A DNA stretch of 64,000 nucleotides, taken from Equus caballus (lineage: Eukaryota > Chordata > Mammalia > Perissodactyla > Equidae). The translations under genes and the position numbers were made by a program. The notes under the pieces are model-generated. The model was not told the origin of the DNA and did not search any database. It was given only the letters and a program-made list of their open reading frames with translations. Shown here one piece after another: positions 30,501 through 43,000 of this stretch. The stretch lies in the NCBI RefSeq assembly GCF_041296265.1, contig NC_091693.1, positions 6,295,001-6,359,000 of the forward strand, read 5' to 3'. Numbering within the stretch: position 1 is the stretch's first letter; every line of letters begins with the position of its first letter.

Positions 30501-33500
30501 GCCCTTACCCATGTGTGACTCAGTGCGGCTCAGGGTCCGGCCCAGGTGCCCGCTGTGCTGGTCAGTTCAGGCTAGAGCACGCCACGGTAACGAATAGCAC
30601 GCAGCATCCCACGGTTTCTGACAACCAAGGACTATTTCTCACTTACACTGTACGTCCATCTCAGGTCGACCAGGAGCCTCTGCTCACCAAAGGAAGCTGG
30701 AGCAGCTCCCACCTTGAACATTCATGTCACCTGGCCCAGGGCAAAGAGAGCTCTTGCATGGGCACTGAAATGCTCCAGCCTGGAAGTGACAATGACACTT
30801 CCACTCACAGTTTATTGGCCAGAATTAGTCACATCCCCCCCCCCCCCAACACACACACACATCCTTTCTGGAGCCTGGAGGGGGGAAGAAGACTAGTGAC
30901 AACATGCAGCACCGCCCTGGCCCTCCTGGCCCCTGCCCCCCCAACACACACACAAGGGTGCACGCTTTGCAGAATTCTGCTCTAGACAAGGCAGAACGTA
31001 CCGAGAGCCATCAGGGGCATTAGGGAGCCACCAGGATGGGCTCCTTGAATGGGAAGGACGTTCTGAGCTCTCCTGACGATGATTCAGGACAGGGAGTGGG
31101 AATGGGGAGAAGCAAATCCACAGACACGCACACATTCTACCCTCACGGTAACATTTATGAAATCAGGGCGAGTCTTCTAATGACGGGTGTGTTGTGTGGC
31201 ACAGTTACGTGCATGTTCACGCAGGTACACACACGGGGAAAGCTATCACAAAATCAATTTTGAATCTTAAAACCAATGGTGTCTTAGAAATCAGTAACGT
31301 AGGATATATTATATAAGATAAGATAGGGTATTTTACAGGACAGCCCCCGGTGCTGGATCTGGGGACAGGAGCCAGAGGCCGAGAGCAGTAGGCTCAGTGC
31401 CTGCCTTGGGGGACTCTTGGATGACTGAGGAGTTTTAGGGAGTGTTCAGGGAAAGCTGATATCCTTAGCATCCCACCACTGGGACTGGAGTCTGTTAACC
31501 CCCAGCATCAGAAGCAAAGGCGTGTGGATGTGTTTTTCAGGAAATGAGTCCACAGCTTGCATCAACCTCCACAGAGAACTAGAACCAGGACTGCCATAGT
31601 GTGGTTGGGTAGGTTGTGCACTGCACAAGGGAAATTACCACCCAATGGAGTGAGCGGGGACTAGAATCCAGCCTATGCTCCACTCCTCAAGCTTTGTGTC
31701 CTGCCAGGAGGCCATATCATCCGGAGCAAGGGGTCTCTTTATCTGATTTCTACACAGAAACTGTTGAGCAGGTGGCCCCATCTGGATCCTCAAGAATGTT
31801 AAGAAACCCAGGGTTGAAACGTTTCTTTCCCTCTCTGTCTCTCTGCCTTCCTTCCACAGCTCCTCAGGAACCTGACCCATTTTACTATGGTGAGTGGCGG
31901 ATTCGGTGATGAGGGCACCCTGGGGCTGGATGGAGGGTGCCTGTAGATCCCCACAGATCACTGCTGGAGTGGCTTCAGCTGTGGCTACCTGGCACATGCT
32001 GGGCCACTGGCCATATGATCACGTTGATGCTGTTCATAGCACCTGGGCCCGTGGAGGGCAGAATCAGACTTGGGGGGTACCCTCTCTGGGCCCCCCCAGG
32101 CTTCCCAGGACTCCAGGCTGGTGCTCTGGGGTCATCAGAGAGGGAAATAACTCAGGTCAGGCTGCCTGGATTTGAATCCTGGCTTAGCCACTCACTAGCT
32201 GTGTGGCCTGGAGTAAGCAACTTTGCCTCTCTGGACCCTTCTGTAAATAAGAGATAGTAATAATAGTTCTCACCTGTGAGGCTTGTGGGAGAGATTTATT
32301 TGGAGGATGCTCTTAAATCGTCCCCACAGCACTGAAGCTCAGAGAAGTTACCCCCAGGTCTGGCAGACCTGCCCCAGTTCCCTCTCCAAACCCTCCCCCC
32401 CTCCCTCTGCTTGCTCATGCTGTGCCTCCAATCGGCCAAGTTCTCTCCCACCTCAGGCCCTTTGCACCTGCTGTTCCCTCAGCCAGGAAGCCTCCTCCTC
32501 TAGCTCTCCTCACAGTCGGCTAAGGCTCCTCTTCCTTCTTCAGGCCTCAGATCATACACTGATGGCCCTGGCTCCCCAGCAAGAGGAGCCATGCCCACAT
32601 CTACCCCCCACCCCCGTGCCCCCCGGGCACATGACTCAGTTTCTAGTTTTATTTTGATTAGTGCTTTACCACAATATGAAAGTCGACTCCCTGGACCTCT
32701 GCTGGTACAGAGCTGGTGCTCCATAAATTAATGTTTTAACAAAAGTTTACTATGGTATATCAGACAAGAATAATTACTATGAAGGAAAATAAAGGAAAGG
32801 ATGAGATTAGAGAGTGTTGAGGAGAGGAAGGGAAATTCTCCATAGGACAGCCAGAGAAGGTGTCACTGATATTTGGATAAAGCCCAGAAGTTGGTAAGGA
32901 AAGGATATCTGGGGGAAGAGCTTTCAGGCAGAGGGAATAACAAGTGCAAAAGCCCTGAGGTAGGACCATGCCTGCTATGCTCCAGGAATAGCAGGGAGAC
33001 CAGTGTGCCTGGAGGAGGGGACTGAGGAGGAGAGTGGAGTGGCATGAGGTCTGAGAAGGAGCAGGGATGAGATGATATAGGGCTCTGTGGGCTGTGGCAG
33101 CCACTTTGGCTTTGAATGAAAATGTAGTGGACACCAGGGTGGAGGGAAGGGCTCTGAGCTCAGGAGGACCCAGATCTGACTCAGGTGTTAGTGGAACCCC
33201 TGTGGCTGGGGTGGGGGTGGGGGAGACCATAGAGAAGGCTGTTTCTGCATTGGTCCAGTGGGAGACAAGGGTGGACCAGACCTGGGGGAGGCCATAGAGG
33301 AAGTCATGCATATATATATATATATACACACACACGCAGTAGAGGAATGTTACATACACATCTAGGGCCAAAGAATGCAGGGGAGGGGAGGGGGGAGAGG
33401 TCAAGGGAGCCACCGATGCCCAAGCCCACACTCTCCATCTTCACACTCACCCACCGGAGGAGCCTCCGGCACGGCCTGCAGCATCCCTGATTCTGGGCGC

Positions 33501-35537
33501 CTGGCTGGGCAGCCATGGAGCCAGGCCGAGGCTCCAGAGAGGGCTGAGGTGCCACCCGACCCTGATGTCCCCCCTTGTCCTCCCCAGATTATGACACTGT
33601 GCAGACCGTGGGCATGACTCTGGCTACCATATTGTTCCTCCTGGGCATTCTCATCATCCTCAGTAAGTGTGACCCCTTCCTGGGCTCTGGAGCCCCTCAG
33701 GAGGGCTGCCTCCAGTCCCAAGCTCCTACAGGGCCCCCGCTGGCTCCTGCCCAGACCCGTACGTCTGTCTCCTTGTTCTGTCTGTCTCTCCCAACAGGCA
33801 AGAAGGTGAAGTGCAGGAAGGCCGACTCCAGGTCTGAGAGGTCTGGCAGCAGTGGGGAGAGAGGGGAGAGGGGTGGGGGCAACCTGTGGCCCAGGGGTCC
33901 CCCAAAGGGGCCTATGGGGCCCCCAGGCCTGCCATGTGTCCCCATCAAGCCCGCGGCTATGGAGCCTCTTTATGCTTTTCTCTCTCGTCTTTGCTTCCAC
34001 AGCCCAACATGCAAATCCTGTAAGTCGGAGCTTCCATCCTCAGGTGAGGGCAGAAAGTTGTGGTTCTGGGAGGACAGGCGGGAGCAGACAGGGGGCTGCA
34101 CAGGATGTCCGCAGGAATGGGCCCCCAACGGGCCCACACGGGAAATTCTGTAGGAGCTGAGACCCCACAGATCAGAGGTGTTAAACCGTGGAGAGTCAGT
34201 GGGATGTGAAATGTCCCAGAGAGTCCCCTAAGCTTCCCAGAAACGAGTACAGCAGCCTGTGAAAGCCAGGATGAGCCGGTGCCCAGAGGGAGGGTGAGGA
34301 GAGGGGCCGGCAGGGACAGCCTGTGCAGTCAGAGCAGAGAGGGTTGGGGCTTAGAGGGGGTGGGGCGTAGAGAGGGGTGGGGCGTAGAGGGGGTGGGGCG
34401 TAGAGGGGGTGGGACAGAGAGGGGCTGGGGGTATTGGGTGGAACAGAGGGGGTGGGGCGTAGAGGGGCTGGGGCTATTGGGTGGAACAGAGGGGGTGGGG
34501 CGTAGAGGGGCTGGGGTATTGGGTGGAACAGAGGGGGTGGGGCGTAGAGGGGGTGGGGAATAAAGCGGTGGGGTGTAGAGGGGGTGGGACAGAGAGGGGT
34601 GGGGCATAGAGGGGGTGGGGTGTAGAGGGGCTGGGGTGTAGAAGGAGGTGGCAGCGTTGGGGGGGAGAGTGGGTGAGGGGGTTGGAAAGCATGAAGGAAG
34701 ATGGAAAGAGAGATGTCAGATGGAGGAGGGGATAAGCGTGTGGATGAAAGAGTGTGACTCCTTGGGGGTGTTAATTTTAATTATATAAAAATATCTCGAC
34801 CTGTTTTTAGTGGAACCGCGTCCTTTCCAGGGACTTTTAAAAAATCAGAGATGGGAATCTCTCTGCCTTTTATAAAGTTCTCATAACTAAAAATGGGCCT
34901 TGGGGTACTCAATATTTGGGGGGATTTGGTGTGGAGCTGCATGTGCTTTGTTTCATGTTCTTTGAATGAGATTTAAGAGCATTAACGAGTCGCACGTGGG
35001 TGGCTGGGGGGGGGTTGGCCCTGGCCCCCAGGCACAGTCTAAGAATATGCACAGGATTCTGACCCACTCCAGTTGAGCAATGGTCCCAAGTGGGTGGGAA
35101 ACAGGAGAATTCCTGTCGTACCCAACGTTCGGGAGATGGGGTGTTGGAAAGGGGTGTGGCTGTAGGAGGAGACTGGGGGCCTAGGAGGGGATGGAGACTT
35201 CGTTTCTGCCAGGGGGACGCCCCAGAAAAGCCCCAGCCGGGCCGGGGTTCTCCAGTCTGTCACACGTGTGTTCCCCTCCGTGGCAGTGTCCTGTGGGGCA
35301 GGACAAAAGCCACACAGGTGTCCTACATGGCCCAGGCATTAGGTCATGGGGAGGCAAGCGAACTCCCCAGTGCTAGCTCAAGGGTGACAGTCCTTGGGGG
35401 TCTAGCTTCCCGGGGGTTGGGGGGGGGGCGGTGACGGAGGGCCGGCTGGCTGTGGGGCGGGGCCTGCTTCCACCTCTCCAGTCGCTGACCTGGGCGCACT
35501 CTCTCTCACCCCAGCCCCTGGAGGTGGCGGCGTGTAA
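27582..35537 (+). CDS. FXYD7: FXYD7, brain-type Na,K-ATPase regulator
   Basis: Coding exons: 27582-27612, 31860-31889, 33588-33662, 33798-33840, 34003-34043 and 35515-35537; total 243 nt, 80 aa, as in human. There is no signal peptide: MATPTQATTEAPQEPDPFYYD leads straight to the FXYD motif (FYYD 18-21), then a membrane span (VGMTLATILFLLGILIIL) and a basic tail KKVKCRKADSRSESPTC ending in GGGGV. The N-terminal threonines match the known O-glycosylation sites and the final valine is the known ER-export determinant of FXYD7. The fourth exon ends at a weak donor (GTCTGG); a second in-frame donor lies 9 nt upstream. Intron 1 is 4.2 kb and repeat-rich. Confidence 0.95.
28030..28445. repeat. Polypurine (GA-rich) tract in FXYD7 intron 1
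   Basis: About 410 bases of gagagagagatggagagagac-type sequence on the sense strand, almost free of pyrimidine runs. It is the reverse in strand sense of the FXYD1 intron tract. Confidence 0.9.
28446..31850. other. Rest of FXYD7 intron 1
   Basis: No exon could be supported. It holds a G-run at about 28710, a (CATT)n stretch near 29790-29815, a MIR-like piece at about 30160-30320, an unassigned dispersed repeat at about 30560-30830 and a C-run followed by (CA)n at about 30836-30862. Confidence 0.55.
30160..30320 (+). repeat. MIR-like SINE in FXYD7 intron 1
   Basis: It reads 'caagtgacttcactttttgg ... cctcagtgtccctctttgg' then 'gtgaagtgcttagaagag', MIR in order but diverged. Confidence 0.6.
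32160..32300 (+). repeat. MIR SINE in FXYD7 intron 2
   Basis: The 5' half of MIR: 'ctggatttgaatcctggctt', 'cactagctgtgtggcctgg', 'cctctctggacccttctgta'. Confidence 0.85.
32375..32735 (+). repeat. L2 LINE 3' fragment
   Basis: It holds 'cctcaggccctttgcacctg' and 'ttcttcaggcctcagatcat' and ends near 'tggtgctccataaattaatg', an L2 3' end. Confidence 0.75.
32790..33115 (-). repeat. L2 LINE fragment (reverse)
   Basis: 'gggggaagagctttcaggca' and 'gcaaaagccctgaggtagg' are the L2 3' region backwards. With the forward piece at 32375-32735 it forms an inverted pair in FXYD7 intron 2. Confidence 0.75.
33309..33336. repeat. (TA)n(CA)n microsatellite
   Basis: An uninterrupted tatatata run passing into cacacaca, 250 bases upstream of the FXYD7 transmembrane exon. 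Confidence 0.95.
34335..34650 (+). repeat. G-rich minisatellite in FXYD7 intron 5
   Basis: About 18 copies of a 14-18 base unit related to 'ggggtggggcgtagag', with higher-order blocks that include 'ctggggtattgggtggaaca'. It has a strong G bias on the sense strand, with runs of four and more Gs that could form G-quadruplexes. The copies are variable in length. Confidence 0.9.
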
Positions 35538-35881
35538 AACCAACCCGGGGCACCTCCACTGCTGTCCCTGCCTGAGTGCGGGAGCCTGAGGACCGGGTGG
35601 AGGCGGTGGGGACCCCAGCCTTGCGCCGGGGAGCGCTCCCCCAATGAGCCCCACCCACCCACCCCGAGGCTGGAGCCGCTGCCCCCGCTGCCCCTCCCCA
35701 GGCAACGGCGATCCCCTAAAGTGCCCGTCTGCACCCCAGATCCAGGGCCTCAGGCCTCTAGCTCCTGGGGTCCGGGAGTCTCCCCAGCCCCCGGCATCCC
35801 CGTGTGCTGCTCCCCGGCACCTCCTTGTCTCCTCTCCGAAGATCCGGTCCCCTGCACCCTCGGTGTCCATGTCTTGAGCTT

Positions 35882-35887
35882 AATAAA
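35882..35887 (+). terminator. FXYD7 poly(A) signal
   Basis: AATAAA 345 bases past the stop, followed within 30 bases by a T/GT-rich element (tttggtttttcc, then tctgtgtgttc). Confidence 0.9.
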
Positions 35888-36179
35888 TGGGCATTTGGTT
35901 TTTCCCCCTGTTCCGTCTGTGTGTTCTCATCTGTGGGGACAAAACGGGAGGGGGCAGAGGTGGACCTGGGGAGCTCTCTCCCCTCCTTCTCTTTCCCCTC
36001 CCCCTTCCCCGTCTGTCCTCCCTCCCCAGGAGCCCCACCCAGCCCAGACCTGCCGGTCTGCGCCCCACGCCGACCTCCCCCAGGCCGGGTGGCTGGAGGC
36101 GCCGCCCTGCCTCTCCCCCCGCGCCCCCATCGCCCTCAGCGTCTCCCACTCCTGCTCCCACCCTGGGCTCTGAAGCCAG

Positions 36180-36314
36180 GAAACCCAAGAGGAAATGACT
36201 GGGCGGGTCTTGGTCCCCGCCCGCCAGCGCTCCCCTGGCCACACCCTCCGCCTGGACGCAGCCACCACCGCTGCCCTGTCTCCACGAGGCTGCCGGCCCG
36301 GACCCGGCTCGGAC
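36180..36314 (+). promoter_or_regulatory. Possible FXYD5 promoter and noncoding exon 1
   Basis: GC-rich DNA with 'gggcgggtct' and ETS-like 'aggaaatgactgg' leads to a consensus donor CGGAC|GTAAGT at 36314/36315. FXYD5 is expected to have a 5' noncoding exon. The exon start is unknown. Confidence 0.45.
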
Positions 36315-37023
36315 GTAAGTCTCTCCTCGCATCCTCTCCCTCCGCCCGCCCTCTGCCCGGCCGCGCTCAGGTGGGGCGACGACGGATCCGCCGGGGGCCT
36401 CTCGCCCCCCTCCATGCTCGCTTCTGAGCCTGCTCGTCGGTACTCCCGTGGGCTGCGCTGTTTCGCTCCTCCTGCCTCAGTCTCCCCAGCTCTCCTCCGT
36501 GCCTCTGCGGCCAGTCCCTCCCAGGTCTGCCCGGCGTCCTGTTCTGTTGTCCCTGCAGCGAGGCTTCTAAAGCAACTCACTTTTTCCCCTGCCATCAGGA
36601 GCACATTACTCACTCTTCCTCTTTCCCCTCCTTGCTGACTCCTCGGCTCCGGGGACAGCCCCAGAGGGAGGGCCCGCGATCTCCTCCTGTGCCCCAGACC
36701 CTCCCCGCTTGCAGGGTCCGTCCGCGGGGTGAGTGCTGAGGAGCCGGGTGTCCCTGCGGTGGCTGCTACTGGAAGCTGGGTTGATCTGATGCTTTCTCTT
36801 TTCTCTGGGGACCTGCAGAGGCAAGAAGGGGGTGGCGTGGCGGCTGGGGACCCCCCACTTCGGAGACCCTCCCCCTGCCCCCACAGCCGGCTGTCAGTCC
36901 TGGCTGGAGTCCTTGAAGCCAGAGAAGGCTGCTCAGGGTGGGGAAGGGGGCTGCAGGCTCGGGGGGCTGCCCCGGGCCTGCCGCCCTGACAGCATGGCTG
37001 ACCGCAGCTCCGCCGGCCCGCAG

Positions 37024-40000
37024 ATGTCGCCCTCTGGTTGTCTGTGCCTCCTCACCATCTTCGGCCTCATTCTCCCCACCAGAGGTAAGGCCCAGCCCTG
37101 GTCTCCACGCTGCCTCGGGGCCCCCAGCCCCTCCTCAGGGCGGCTCTGGGCCGCGTGCTCACCCCCTGCTGAGCCGGCACCAGGAAGGGGGGATCCCGAT
37201 GAGGGGGTGGGGCTTACACCCTCTTTGGACACCTCAGACCTGGGTGGCCGCTTCCAGTGAGTCTGGCCAGAGGCTCCCCTGCTGAGCATCCTCCAGTTTC
37301 ACCTCCAAGAAGAACTCACCGAGTTTGATTTGGCTGCGGGATCCGTGTGGGTTTCTCCTGGGCAGCCAGGAAGTGGGGCCCCCAGCGCCCCAGCTCCCGG
37401 ATCCCCGGGTGATAGCGATTAGGCAAAGGGGGTGAGCGGCGGGGGCCAGTCGGAGACAGAGCTGGAGATGGCACAGCGTCGCCTGGGCTGGGTTTCCTGA
37501 AGGCAGGACCCCTGGGGGCGGTCGCAGGAGCCTTCTGGGGCAGGCGCTCTGTGCGCGAGCTCTACTGTTCCACATGTTGTCCTGCCCATTTTACGGATAA
37601 GAAAACTTGAGACTCAGCAAAGGGAAGTGCCCTGTGCCGCAGGCTAGTGAGTGGAGGGCTGGGATCACAACCATCCTGTTGGCCCCCCGCTCCAGCTCCG
37701 CTGAAGCTGCCCTTTGCTCTGCGATGGAATCATGCTCACGAGTTCCTCCAGTCGTTCGAGGAGTGTTCCCTGAGCAGCTACTCTGTGCCAGATCTTGTTC
37801 TCTGTGCGATGAGTAAAATGGGAACTGCTGGTCTCGTTGGGAAGGCCAGACAATAAGCAAACCCCTAGTCAATGGTATAGGATCTAGGAGGTGGTGAGTG
37901 CCGAAGAGAAAAATCGAGGCGAGCGATGAGATTGTTTCACGACTCAGGAAGACTCAGGAAGGCCTGCCGAGGAGGCTGCTTTGGGCAACACCCTTCCCCC
38001 CTCCGTCTCATTTCAATCTGTCTACAGCCCTGAGAAGTAGATTCAGCTGTTATCCCCACTTTGCAGATGAGGCAAGTGAGTCTCAGAGACGGCACATCAC
38101 TTGCTCCAGGTCACACAGCAAGGAAGTTGTTGGGAGCAGAATTTGAGATCAGGGCCCTAGCTGCCTGGAACGTCCACAGGGGTGGGCAGGGAGAGGGGGC
38201 TGGAGGAAGGGCGCTGGGGTATGAGCATTTCTTACAACACTTCCAGGGGCATGGATCGATAGCGCCCAAGCTGGTCAGTCAAACATCCGTCTGCCTTTCC
38301 CAGCAGACAGGGCCTCCTGAGTTACCCCCAGACTTTCAGAAGGGGAGGCAGGATGGGGATGCTGATGAGAGAAGGGGGCCCAGAAGCTCCTCCCTGACTT
38401 CTCATCCTCGATTTCCCAGGACAGACATCGAAGGAGGCCACATCCACTTCTCTAGCAGACCCAACTACTGAGGAGATTCGGGTGCAGACTGAAGCCCCAG
38501 GTGAGGAAAGAGGAACAGGTCTGTCAAGATCCTGCCATTGCAAATAACAGCAGCAACAAGTCTCAACTGTGGACCAAACTGGAATTTTTAGATTGTGTAA
38601 CTGAAAAGTCCAGGGATAGACCTTCAGGCATGGCTCGATCTAGGTGCTCAAATGATGCTATCAGAAACCTGTCTCCATCTCTTGGTTCTGTTTCCTCAGT
38701 GTTGGCTTTGTTCTCAGGCAGATTCTCCTCTTATGGGGCCAAGATGACCCCTAGAGACCCAGGGCTTCCATCTTACCTGATAAGAATCAAGAAGAAAGAG
38801 CATTTCCCCTTCCCCAATCCAGCCAATGTTCCAGAACTGAGTGCCACTGACCAGGCTCAGGTCATGTGCCAACCCGTGAGCTGATCATTGTGGCCACAGG
38901 CACAGAAAGCTGATTGGCCAGACCTGGGTCTCATGGTCAACCTCCAGTGGGGCTGGTGCCAGGCCCACTGACCGAAGTGGACCGAGAATCAGGGAAGGAT
39001 GGTTTCCCAGAGGGCGTTCCAGGGCCTCTCACCGGAGGCAGGCGGATGCCGAGTAGGGGATGGGCGTCCGTGGGAGGAGGGCCTGAGGCGGCCTCACATT
39101 TGGGCAGTTAGCGGAATGGCCGGATTCAGATTTGTTCGTAAGTGGTTTCCACCACATCAAAACTGAGTTGGTGTGGAAATCCTCCTGCACCTGCGCCCAC
39201 GGGCTTCCTCCATCTCCTCTCCCTTCTCTCCCTGTTTCCCGATCCAGGCACAGACCACACGGAGCTCCAGCCCACCCCTCAGACCTCAACCCTGCCGGCC
39301 GGTGGTGAGTGGGGCAGGGGAGGGGCGGGGAGGGGCGCCCGGGTCAGACGTTCTCCCCCGCTTCCTCTGACGCTCTGCGTCCCTGGTCACCGGTTACAGC
39401 CCCCCTCCTTTACTCTGTGGGGGGGCACCAGCCAACTCCCTTCACTTCTTCAAGAAAGAAACTTTTGAAATCGTGAAAAAGAACATGCGTACAGAAAAGT
39501 ACAAAACCCATAACTGTACAACTTAACAAATTCCTCTGAATCGCACCCGGGGTCGCCGCCGCCTGGTCAGGGAGTGGAGCGTCGCAGACGCTCCGGAAAC
39601 CCCCCGGGGGCCTGCCCCGTTCATTTCTCCCTTTATCCTCTTTCCCTTTTTCCTTTTTTGAATGTTCAGATTATTATTGAACTTTTCCTTCGATTATAAC
39701 ATAATTCACAAAGTGCTCCCCGACTATCCCATTGATGTTTAGTGACACCGTAAACATAACACACATAAACACAGCCTCCCTGGAGACAGTGAAAATACTG
39801 CAGGCGAGAGGAAATCCCTTCGTCCATTCCCCACGCTGCTCTCTCCCCCATCTCCAAGAGGCCCCCTCTGTCAGCCCTGGGTGGGGGCGTGTTTCCGTGA
39901 GCCTAAGGATACTGGGCGATAGTTCTGCAGTGTGCTCTGCTCCCCCTGCAGTAACACGCCCGATGCCCCCCCGCATTCCTGTGTGAACACCCATCTTGCT

Positions 40001-43000
40001 CTGTTTCCCCGCCCCTGGGACTCCTCAGGAGGCTGTGCATGGACTGTGGAGCCACGCACATCTCCGTGAGCATCTCGGTCACTTCCAGTTTCTTCTGCTA
40101 CACACAGAGCCACAAGGAGTGACATGTCCCCTGCTCCTCGAGCCCACCCTAGCAGCATGTATTCTAGATGAGTCCTAAGTATCTCACCCGTGTTCACTCG
40201 TTCAGCCCTCACCCAAACCCTCGGCGGTGGAAGCGAGCCCAATCCCCGCTTCACAGACGAGGACACGAGGGCTCAGAGTAACCCGCCCAAGGTGTCACAG
40301 CAAGGCAGGGACATGGCTGGCATCGGGGTCCAGGGGTCTGGCTCTGGGGCCCTACTCCTACCCACAACACTCTGGGGCAAAGGACGCTAGCGCTGAAGTT
40401 TCTTTCAGGAGCCGCTTGGCCAACGGCCACACGAGCTGCCCTCAGCAGCAGCGTGTGACAGAGTCCCCCGTCCCAGCCCACGGGAGCGACTTTGGTTTTT
40501 GCCAACCTGATTGGGGAGGCCCCCGGCTGTCCTGTGGACCTGCACGTCCCTGCCTCACTCGCGTCTCCCCTCCCCTCCTCGCTCTTCCGACCCCAGTAGA
40601 AACGCCGCCACCGAAGGAGGTGGAAACGGAGACCCAGACCCAGCCACTGCCGGGGCCCGAGGCGCATCCAACCACAGTCCGGGGGACGGACAGGAGCCGC
40701 ACGGAAGGTAGGGCCCGGGGCTGTAACAGCAACCCGCGAGTTTTGTTTAATTCTCTATCTAGGTCAGCATTTCCCTAAGTACGCTTCTCAGAGCACCCGT
40801 TTGGGGAATTAATACATTTTCAAAAAATTTCTTTGCAGTTTGTGGTCAAAGGTCTTTGGGAAACTCTGAGTTAAAGTTAAACACGTTTCCTTCTGGCGGG
40901 ACTTCTCAGAGTCTTAACAAAGTGCATCTGCAGCAGGCTCCCTGAGAGGAGCATGTATCCGCAGTGTTCCCCAAGTCTAATAGACTCAGGGCCCTCTTTT
41001 GTTCAGGTTCCTTTGTGGGGCTGGTCCCAGGAAATCTGGCTGTGGGTGTTTCCTTGGTTGTGTCTTCTTATGGGAGCAGGAGCTTTCCAGTTGCAAAATC
41101 CAGAAAACCCAACTGAAAAAAAGATTTGTTGGCTATATACAATCTGCAAAGTCCAGAGGTATCCAGTTTCAGGCGCAGCTGGATCAAGGAGCTCAAGCTG
41201 TCATCGTGACTGACTTGCTCCCTCTCTCCACTCTGTTGTCTTCATTCTCAAGTGGCTTTTCCCCTTTTGCTGGCAAAGATGGTCCCATAATTCTAAGGTT
41301 AGGTCACAAACTCAGCAGCTAGAGAACGTCTCTTTCTCATTATCTCCAGCCCAAAGCCTAGAGTTGATTCTCATTGGCCCAGTTGGGGTCACATACCCGT
41401 GTTTGACCATCGGAAGCCTAGGAAATGGACTGCCCTGATTGGTCAGGCCTGAGTCTTGTGCCCTACCCTGGGGCTGGAGAATGGGGTAGCCCTGTCTAAA
41501 TCCCGTAACCCAGAGTCAGGAAAGAGGCAGTTCCCTTCAGGACAAGTGAGTTAATGTCACCAGAGGTGTGGGGAAGGGGGCGGAGCCGAGATGAGGGCAA
41601 CAGGTGGCCTATAATGCTTGTGTGATGGTCTGTATTTGAAGGGCAGCCCCTGCTGGGAAGTACAGTAGCTTGGGCACTCCCAGACTGAGATGCATGCACA
41701 GTTGTGCAGACTGGGCACTGCACAAGAGCCCCACCTGTAAGGCCGTGTCATTCCCCTGGTAGATTTGTGTAATTGTTAGTTTCCAGCGATGGCAGTAAAG
41801 CATCGCATTCTGACAGAATCTATGAAAACAACTTTACAACAGGTGGAAATAACGTGTCTTGGGAAAGGGACTTTTCTATTTTGCACAAAATTGTCCTCTC
41901 GGGGCAGGGCTTAGCGGCTGTGTCCACACTTCCCGGCTGAGGAAACATCCTCGCATCCCGGACTCACTCACTGAGTCCTTGCCGCTGAGAGTTACTCTGC
42001 GCGATGGTCCACGTTCCTGATTATTCCTGACAGACAGTCACCCGGGCTGAGTGGGTCAGGGGCCAGTGATAGAGGCACAGCCGAGCCTCGGGGTCAGCAG
42101 GCCCCAGCACAGAAGCCCCAGAGCTCCTCTCCCTCCCTCATCTTTGATTCTCCTGTCTCCTGCCTGGCCGGGAGGTGGCTCCTGTCATCTGCTGCTCTGA
42201 GTTGCACCGTGATTCCGCTCAGATCCCTTCTTGGAATGGAAAGGTCGAGGGAGGGGCGAGACCAGGTCCCCTGCCCCACTGTGGCTGGGGCACAAGCGGA
42301 GAAGGGAACTGAGGCCCAGAGAGGTTACTCAGTGGCACTAAGCCACACAGCCCACAGAGGCAGAATGGCCTCTAGCGCCAGGCTGGCTGAGCCGCACACC
42401 CACCGGGGCTGTCCTTTGGGTGCTCTGTCGGCTCCCCAACTTTGTTCCTGCTCTTGATCCCGTTGACCCCCTCCTCCAGACAGGCTTTCCCGAACACCTC
42501 GGAATCCTTGGCTGTTGGTTCATCTGTAGGGGGTACGGGGCAGAGACTGGCCTGGGGAGCTCGGGCTTCTTGGGGCAGCTGCTCTGCTCACTGGCTTTGC
42601 ACGGGGACATCGGTCAGGGGTGACGATTTCACTGGGGACACTTCTCAGTGCCAGAGGCCATGGCTTTTTTGAGGGCGTCGATTCTTTTAAAGACGGGAGC
42701 CCTCGGGGATTTTTGGCCTGGGACAAGAGGTGATATTCGAAAAGTCTCATAACAAGCATCTCCACGCTCTGTCACGGGCCCAGGGTCCCGGCGGCCCCTG
42801 CCTGGCTGTGACAGACGTTGCCCTTTACTTCCTGGATGATGGGGCGGCCAAGGGGTCCTAGGAGAGGGGCCAGGGGGTCCTCGGGGGTGGGGTGGCTGGT
42901 CTCAACCAGGGTGCAGGCTTACCTCAAATTTCATACCTGCCGTTCCTTGCTGCCTCCAGGGTTGGGTGAGGGGACCTGCACCCTGAATGAGTGGGTGACA

